NCBI GenBank assembly: GCA_023266575.1
Contig: JAHFPV010000012.1
Span: forward strand, 62,001-126,000
Reading direction: 5' to 3'
DNA from: Sphingobium sp.
GTDB taxonomy: Bacteria > Pseudomonadota > Alphaproteobacteria > Sphingomonadales > Sphingomonadaceae
Length of the DNA stretch: 64,000 nucleotides
In this document: one piece after another, positions 59,136 through 64,000 of the stretch
Layout of the letters: the number at the start of each line of letters is the position of its first letter
Position numbering within the stretch: position 1 is the first letter of the stretch
The notes under the pieces: model-generated
Databases searched by the model: none
Seen by the model: only the letters and a program-made list of their open reading frames with translations
Told to the model about the DNA's origin: nothing
Program-made: the position numbers and the translations under genes

Positions 59136-59243
59136 GTCATCCTGAATTTATTTAGCTGCGCTGGCCGTCGGCTCAGGATCCATCGTGCCTCAAAAGCTGT
59201 CGCTGGGGACGAGAAATGGATGCTGAAACGAGTTCAGCATGAC
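59136..59243. repeat. Palindromic repeat with degenerate arms
   Basis: Begins GTCATCCTGAA and ends TTCAGCATGAC, with partly paired interior arms (CAGGATCCATCG / GATGCTG). A diverged member of the same repeat family. Together with the terminator below it is all that I see in the roughly 360-base gap between ggt and ppa. Confidence 0.65.
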
Positions 59244-59325
59244 GAAGTAAAATGAGGTCCGGCTCATATGCGATAAGCCCTGCCTTGCAGGGGAGGATTT
59301 TTAGGGGATTCGACATTATCGTCAC

Positions 59326-59360
59326 AAAAAAAGGCCGCGCAGTCACCCCGCGCGGCCTTT
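59326..59360 (-). terminator. Rho-independent terminator of ppa
   Basis: An 11-bp stem (59330-59340 with 59350-59360, AAAGGCCGCGC / GCGCGGCCTTT) followed on the minus strand by a run of seven T residues. It lies 25 bases past the ppa stop. Confidence 0.9.
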
Positions 59361-59384
59361 CCATTCACTCGGACAGTCGGGCGC

Positions 59385-59924
59385 TCAGGCCTTCTTGTTC
59401 GCCTGATAGCGTTCGATCGCTTCCAGCGTGACGCGCTTGGCGTCCTCGGCCCCGCCCCAGGTGCCGATGCGCACCCATTTGGTCTTTTCCAAGTCCTTGT
59501 AATGGGTGAAGAAATGCTCGATCTGCTCCATCACGATGCCGGGCAGGTCATCCTTCTCGCTGATGTCGGCATAATATGGGAAGGTCTTGTTGTCCGGCAC
59601 GCAGACCAGTTTCTCGTCGCCGCCCGCTTCATCTTCCAGGTTCAGCACCGCGATCGGGCGGGCGCGGACGACCGAGCCCGGGACAAAGGGCGAGCGCGCG
59701 ATCACCAGAGCGTCGAGCGGATCGCCATCGGGCGACAGCGTGTGCGGCACGAAGCCATAATTGGCCGGGTAGCGCATCGGCGTGTGCAAAATGCGGTCCA
59801 CGAACAGCGCGCCCGACGCCTTGTCGAACTCATATTTCACCGGCTCGCCGCCGACGGGCACTTCGATGATGACGTTCAGGCTGTTGGGCGGATCGTCGCC
59901 AACGGGAATCAGTTCGATGTTCAT
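59385..59924 (-). CDS. ppa: Inorganic pyrophosphatase
   Basis: A 179-residue family I soluble pyrophosphatase that hydrolyses PPi to phosphate. The signature DGDPLDALV with its metal-binding Asp residues is near residue 66; upstream Glu in KYEFDK and Lys/Arg residues near the start are typical. AAGG precedes the start by about 7 bases; upstream in-frame residues are not part of the family and are excluded. It ends at a strong terminator. Confidence 0.97.
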   Translation of the reverse strand: MNIELIPVGDDPPNSLNVIIEVPVGGEPVKYEFDKASGALFVDRILHTPMRYPANYGFVPHTLSPDGDPLDALVIARSPFVPGSVVRARPIAVLNLEDEAGGDEKLVCVPDNKTFPYYADISEKDDLPGIVMEQIEHFFTHYKDLEKTKWVRIGTWGGAEDAKRVTLEAIERYQANKKA

Positions 59925-59961
59925 GAAAACGCCTTTTGCTGCACGATAGATTAGCGGGTGT

Positions 59962-61881
59962 TTATGTTTTCGGTTGGAGCAGCCTGTCGAGGCTGCCCTC
60001 ACCCTCTCCTGTCTTTTCGAGGCGCGGATAGCGCAGCCCGCCCGAATAATCGAGTGACAAAGTGCGGTAATATTTGTCCTGCTTTAGGATGATCTGGATC
60101 GGCGTCTTGGCCTTGATCGCCGCCTTCCACACATCTCCCGAATATTCGTCGCCATTGACCGCCAGGATTTTGGCGCCGATCACCAGCCCCGCCTTGAAGG
60201 CCGGGCTGTCCCAGATGACGCCGCTGATTTCGCCGTCATTCTTGACGATCAGGCCGATGCCGAAACTCTGGTCGACCATCTTGTTCGCGCCCTCGGCTGC
60301 CTTGGTAAAGCCATTGGGGGTGTCGCCATAGACCAGCCTGTATCCGCCCATGGTGAAGCCGCCCTTGGGCGTTTCCCTAGTCGGGCTATCCACATAGGTC
60401 TGGAAGAATCCCGCCCAGTCATAGGGCGCGACGCCGTTCAGCGTATTGATGACGTCCTGCCGATTATAGACGAGCTGGCCCCAGTCGCCCGGCTTCACGC
60501 CGAAAAAGGCCTTGGCGAAATCGTCCAGCCCCTTGGCACCCTTGGTCTGCTTGCGGATGATCGCATCGGCCTCCAGCCAGATCATCAGCCCTTCATTATA
60601 ATAATCTTCCGACCGCTGCCAGCTGGCCCAGCCCTTGGGCCGCCGGGCGGAGATGATCGGATCATGCGTCGTATCCTCCATCGGCCGCCATTGCCGACCG
60701 ACCGCCGTGTCCAGCTTGGCCGCGATCTGCGCATAGGCGTCGAGCGTTTCGGCTTTGGTGAACAGGCCCGATCGCGCGCCCAGCACATAGCCCCAAAATT
60801 GCGTCTGCCCTTCATAAACCCACAGCAGATTATCCTGCATCGGCGTGCGGAAATCGGGGGTCCAGAGCAAATCGGGACGGCGGAACTTGCCGTCCCAGCT
60901 ATGGGTGAATTCATGGGGCAGCAGGTTGCGGTCCAGCAATGCCTCGCCATCGCTCCATTTCTTGAAATAGCCCGGCTCGACCTGATTTTCCGAACTGCGA
61001 TGATGTTCCAGGCCAATGCCGCCCATTTCGTCGGTGATGGCCAGCAGGAAATCATAATGGTCGAAATGATAGCTGCCGAACAGCGCGCCCGCTTCGGCCA
61101 CTAGGCGTTTGTGCTTGGCGATCTGGTCGGGGGTATAGACCAGCTCGTCGGCATCATCGGCGACGATGTTGAGCGTCACATTTTGCCCCAAATCCACCGC
61201 CTTGAAATGCTGGCCCGCGAACACCGGCGAATCCTGCAACGCTTCATAATCGATCACGTCATAGGCCACGGTGTCGCCGGTCCGCTTGCCGCGCAGCGCG
61301 GTCGCGGCCTGCCAGCCGGTGGGATAGGTGACGGTCGCCTGCACCGGAATCTGCCGGGTATAATAGCCCGCCGGATAGAGCGAGACGCTCTCCCACTGGA
61401 TATTCTGCATCTTGGGCGTCACCACGACGCGGCCCTGATTGCCGACGGTGGCCGACAGGAACTGGAAGCGGGCGACGACCTGTTTCGTCCCCTGCGGCAC
61501 GTCGATGACGAATCCATAGGCGTTAAGCGGATCGCGCTTCCAGCTCAGCGGCTTGCCATCGGCGGTGAAGGTCAGGCCGGTCAGCTTTTCCAGCTGGCCG
61601 CGCGGGGCGTGGTTGCCCGGCAGCCATTCGGGCATCAGCAGCGTCATCGGCCCGCTGGTTGCGACCGGGATCGTCTCCTTCACCCGGAAAATGCGTTGCG
61701 TGGTATCGCTGGCATCGACCTCCAGCTTTATCGTGCCGCCGGGATAGGGAATGTCCTTTGGCACGGGGCTGGCATCGTTGATTGGCAAAGCGGTGGGCTT
61801 GGACCGGATCGCGTCCTGCGCGACAAGCGGGCTGGCGATCGCGGTCGACAGGATAAGGGCGGCAGCGAGGCTGCGGATCAT
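59962..61881 (-). CDS. M61 family glycyl aminopeptidase with PDZ domain
   Basis: A 639-residue exported peptidase: signal peptide (LAAALILSTAIASPLVAQ), N-terminal beta-sandwich, catalytic domain with HEFTHSWDGKFRRP (HExxH, about residue 320) and the glutamate-containing VYEGQTQFWG, then a C-terminal PDZ domain (about 530-600, FGIGLIVKNDGEISGVIWDSPAFKAGLVIGAKILAVNG). M61 enzymes remove N-terminal Gly/Ala from peptides. CGGAG is six bases before the ATG at 61881. It lies after ppa on the same strand. Confidence 0.94.
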   Translation of the reverse strand: MIRSLAAALILSTAIASPLVAQDAIRSKPTALPINDASPVPKDIPYPGGTIKLEVDASDTTQRIFRVKETIPVATSGPMTLLMPEWLPGNHAPRGQLEKLTGLTFTADGKPLSWKRDPLNAYGFVIDVPQGTKQVVARFQFLSATVGNQGRVVVTPKMQNIQWESVSLYPAGYYTRQIPVQATVTYPTGWQAATALRGKRTGDTVAYDVIDYEALQDSPVFAGQHFKAVDLGQNVTLNIVADDADELVYTPDQIAKHKRLVAEAGALFGSYHFDHYDFLLAITDEMGGIGLEHHRSSENQVEPGYFKKWSDGEALLDRNLLPHEFTHSWDGKFRRPDLLWTPDFRTPMQDNLLWVYEGQTQFWGYVLGARSGLFTKAETLDAYAQIAAKLDTAVGRQWRPMEDTTHDPIISARRPKGWASWQRSEDYYNEGLMIWLEADAIIRKQTKGAKGLDDFAKAFFGVKPGDWGQLVYNRQDVINTLNGVAPYDWAGFFQTYVDSPTRETPKGGFTMGGYRLVYGDTPNGFTKAAEGANKMVDQSFGIGLIVKNDGEISGVIWDSPAFKAGLVIGAKILAVNGDEYSGDVWKAAIKAKTPIQIILKQDKYYRTLSLDYSGGLRYPRLEKTGEGEGSLDRLLQPKT

Positions 61882-62112
61882 GAACATCTCCGAAAATTTG
61901 GGCTGGGCCGGACGGCCCTCATGCCGCCACAATGGCGTCGCGGCGCGGGCGCGTCCAGCCTGTCTGGACGGAAAATGCTTGATCGCGCGCGTCGACATTG
62001 CCATGGGCACGCCATCGGGATCAGCGCCTTCCCGGTCAGCGCATCCGCGCCAAAGGCCGCCCATTGCCCCGCCACCTTGTGGATCAAGGCGGCGCGGATG
62101 AAGGAGCTGTGC

Positions 62113-63465
62113 GTGGATCGTTCTGCCTTTTTGCCCTTTTTCGCGTGGCTGCTTGGTAGCGTCCCTCTTGCTGCTCAGGCCCAGGACAAGGCGCCCGAAC
62201 AGGGACTGGCCCTCTCCGGCAATGTCCGCTTTCGTTACGAAGCGCTTGAAGGGCAGGCCCGCGCCGGGCTGGACGATTGCATCGACCTGGTCAGCCTGCG
62301 CACCATCCTGACCGCCAGCTATGGCGCGGGGCCGATCCGGCTTGGCGCGGAACTGTGGGACAGCCGGGTGTGGGGCGGCCAGCGGGGGGAAGGGATTGGC
62401 ACGGGCGAAGTCAACACGATCGAACCCGTGCAGGCGTTCGTCGCCGCCGATCTTGGCCCGTTGCTGGGGCGCGGCAGCAAGACGTCCGTGCAACTGGGGC
62501 GCTTCATGCTGAATCTGGGGTCACGGCGGCTGATCGCGGCGGATGATTATCGCAACACCACCAACGGCTCCACCGGCGCGCACGTTGATATCGCCACCGC
62601 GCGCGGCGGCACCGCGACGCTAATCTATGTCCTGCCGCAGATGCGCCGCCCCGACGACGAAGCATCCGTGCTGGACAATCGTAGCGGGCTGGACCGCGAA
62701 AGCTTCGACCTTCAGCTTTGGGGCGGCTATGGCGCGCATAAGATTGGGCGCGGGACCATGGCGGAAATCGGCTATTTCCGCCTGATCGAGCGCGACATGC
62801 CCGGCCGCCCGACCCGCAACCGCGACCTGCACAGCATCAGCGCCCGCATCCTGCGCGACCCCGCGCCCGCGCGCCTCGACTTTGAGGTGGAAGGGATCGG
62901 CCAGATGGGCAGCATCCGCGCCAGCGCCGCGTCCGCTGCCCTGCCGATCGATGTCGCGGCCTGGTTCGTTCACGCCGACATGGGGTATAGCTTTCCCGGC
63001 CCCCTGCGTGCGCGGGTTTCGGCCGAGTTTGACTATGCCAGCGGCGATCGGCCGGGTCGCAGCTATGGCCGGTTCGATACGCTGTTCGGGATGCGGCGGG
63101 GCGACTTCGTACCGGCGGGTATCTTTGCCCAGACCGGTCGCGCCAACATATTGACGCCGGGATTGCGGGTGGAAATGGCGCCGGGCAAGCGGCTCGATCT
63201 GTTCGCGGCATGGCATCCGATGTGGCTTGCCGCGCGCAACGACGCCTTTTCCACCACCGGGGTGCGGGATGCTGGCGGCCGGTCGGGGCGCTTTGCGGGG
63301 CATGGGCTGGACGGGCGGTTGCGCTGGTGGGCGAAGCCGCAAAAACTGCGCGTGGAAATCAATGCCAGCTGGATCGGCAAGGGGCGCTTTCTGCGCGACG
63401 CACCCAATGCCCCGGATGCCGGCAACCCGCGCTATATCTCGCTCGCGCTCTCGTCGATGTTCTGA
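62113..63465 (+). CDS. Alginate-export-type outer-membrane porin
   Basis: A 450-residue exported protein with signal peptide (FLPFFAWLLGSVPLAAQAQ) and an all-beta body that fits the alginate_exp/AlgE-like family: RFRYEALEGQARAG, LRTILTAS, DSRVWGG, FMLNLGSRRLIAADDYRNTTN, and a C-terminal ALSSMF with final Phe. It is predicted to form an 18-strand channel in the outer membrane; real substrates vary. A GTG at 62113 has AAGGAG six bases upstream; an ATG at 62098 is an alternative. A longer frame to the left is not coding. It precedes hisS. Confidence 0.88.
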   Translation: MDRSAFLPFFAWLLGSVPLAAQAQDKAPEQGLALSGNVRFRYEALEGQARAGLDDCIDLVSLRTILTASYGAGPIRLGAELWDSRVWGGQRGEGIGTGEVNTIEPVQAFVAADLGPLLGRGSKTSVQLGRFMLNLGSRRLIAADDYRNTTNGSTGAHVDIATARGGTATLIYVLPQMRRPDDEASVLDNRSGLDRESFDLQLWGGYGAHKIGRGTMAEIGYFRLIERDMPGRPTRNRDLHSISARILRDPAPARLDFEVEGIGQMGSIRASAASAALPIDVAAWFVHADMGYSFPGPLRARVSAEFDYASGDRPGRSYGRFDTLFGMRRGDFVPAGIFAQTGRANILTPGLRVEMAPGKRLDLFAAWHPMWLAARNDAFSTTGVRDAGGRSGRFAGHGLDGRLRWWAKPQKLRVEINASWIGKGRFLRDAPNAPDAGNPRYISLALSSMF

Positions 63466-63516
63466 CCGCAAAATCCGCGTTTCCTTGGGACACAATTGCG
63501 GTTAAAGGCCCGGCAT

Positions 63517-64000
63517 ATGGCGAAAATCGAAACTCCGCGTCCGGTTCGTGGCACGCAAGACATGTTGGGCGGCACCCCGGAAGCGTTTGCGGAGCGTTTC
63601 GCGCATGTGGTCGCCACCTTCGACAGGGTGCGCAGGCTTTACGGCTTTCAGCGGGTCGAGGTGCCGGTGTTTGAATCCACCGCCGTTTTCGCCCGGTCGC
63701 TGGGCGAATCCACCGACGTCGTGTCGAAGGAAATGTACACGTTCGAGGATCGCGGTGGCGATTCCATCACGCTGCGCCCGGAATTCACCGCCGGGATCAG
63801 CCGCGCCTATATCACCGAAGGCTGGCAGCAATATGCGCCGCTGAAAGTCGCGACCCACGGGCCGTTGTTCCGCTACGAACGGCCGCAAAAAGGCCGTTTC
63901 CGTCAGTTCCACCAGCTCGACGCGGAAATCATCGGCGCGGCCGAGCCGGGCGCGGACGTGGAATTGCTGGTGTTCGCGGACCAGTTGCTCAAGGAATTGG
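63517..64000 (+). CDS. hisS: Histidine-tRNA ligase (3' truncated)
   Basis: The first 161 residues of a class II aminoacyl-tRNA synthetase that charges tRNA-His. [12 protein letters not shown] near the start, [29 protein letters not shown], motif 2 ([24 protein letters not shown]) and [14 protein letters not shown] are diagnostic. AAAGG lies 8 bases before the ATG. The window ends inside the gene. It is 51 bases after the porin gene. Confidence 0.97.
   Translation, partial: MAKIETPRPVRGTQDMLGGTPEAFAERFAHVVATFDRVRRLYGFQRVEVPVFESTAVFARSLGESTDVVSKEMYTFEDRGGDSITLRPEFTAGISRAYITEGWQQYAPLKVATHGPLFRYERPQKGRFRQFHQLDAEIIGAAEPGADVELLVFADQLLKEL

Noticed and set aside
61111-62097. Long upstream extension of the porin frame
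   Set aside because: It runs antisense over the M61 peptidase gene, and the porin has its own signal peptide and ribosome site.
61882-62112. Short open frame in the gap between the M61 peptidase and the porin
   Set aside because: No ribosome site or recognisable product; the 231-base gap appears to hold only promoter sequence, and I see no other structure.

Overview
The window looks like chromosomal DNA of a sphingomonad (Sphingomonadaceae, Alphaproteobacteria). Support comes from high GC, several large TonB-dependent receptors, the full ybgC-tolQRAB-pal set, secreted enzymes with short Ala-rich signal peptides, and a sugar-acid pathway of the type established for Sphingomonas sp. SKA58. Both ends are cut: a TonB-dependent receptor on the left and hisS on the right. 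I saw no tRNA, rRNA, CRISPR array, transposase or integrase.

Left part (1-12.8 kb): a TonB-dependent receptor tail with a strong terminator; a divergent pair of a sulfotransferase-like protein and a TPR plus aspartyl/asparaginyl beta-hydroxylase; clpB; two secreted peptidases (M28 and M16); and a MarR regulator with an operator-like palindrome touching its start.

Centre (12.8-46.2 kb): a large pectin / rhamnogalacturonan / arabinogalactan island. It carries exported glycosidases (GH53, two GH43-like, GH35, GH28-like, GH115), GH105, three esterases, oligogalacturonate lyase, KduI and KduD, two sugar transporters, a TonB-dependent receptor and two related IclR regulators. Inside it lies a complete non-phosphorylated oxidative L-rhamnose pathway: mutarotase, RhaT, rhamnose dehydrogenase, lactonase, rhamnonate dehydratase, KDR 4-dehydrogenase and diketo-acid hydrolase. 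That pathway ends in pyruvate plus L-lactate. The lutABC L-lactate oxidation genes sit in the same island, chained by 4-bp ATGA overlaps to two carbohydrate esterases, so the island can take rhamnose fully to pyruvate. A recurring palindromic motif around CCATATA..GG precedes most operons here and is a candidate operator for the IclR pair. KDG kinase and aldolase, needed to finish uronate catabolism, are not in the window.

Right part (46.3-64 kb): pal, tolB, tolA, tolR, tolQ and ybgC on the minus strand, with a palindromic repeat between tolQ and tolR; a 3-hydroxyacyl-CoA dehydrogenase; and a phage-shock locus with pspF divergent from a sigma-54 promoter. That promoter drives a 57-residue membrane protein, pspA, pspB, pspC and then four tandem small PspB-like membrane/coiled-coil proteins. 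These four look like local duplicates and are the least described part of the window. After them come sufE, a lipoprotein, gamma-glutamyltransferase, ppa, an M61 peptidase, an alginate-export-type porin and hisS.

Dispersed palindromic repeats (ends GTCAT...ATGAC, cores such as CCAGCCTTCGCTGGG) recur in many intergenic gaps. Most start sites were chosen from Shine-Dalgarno spacing, signal peptides and gene overlaps, and are inference.
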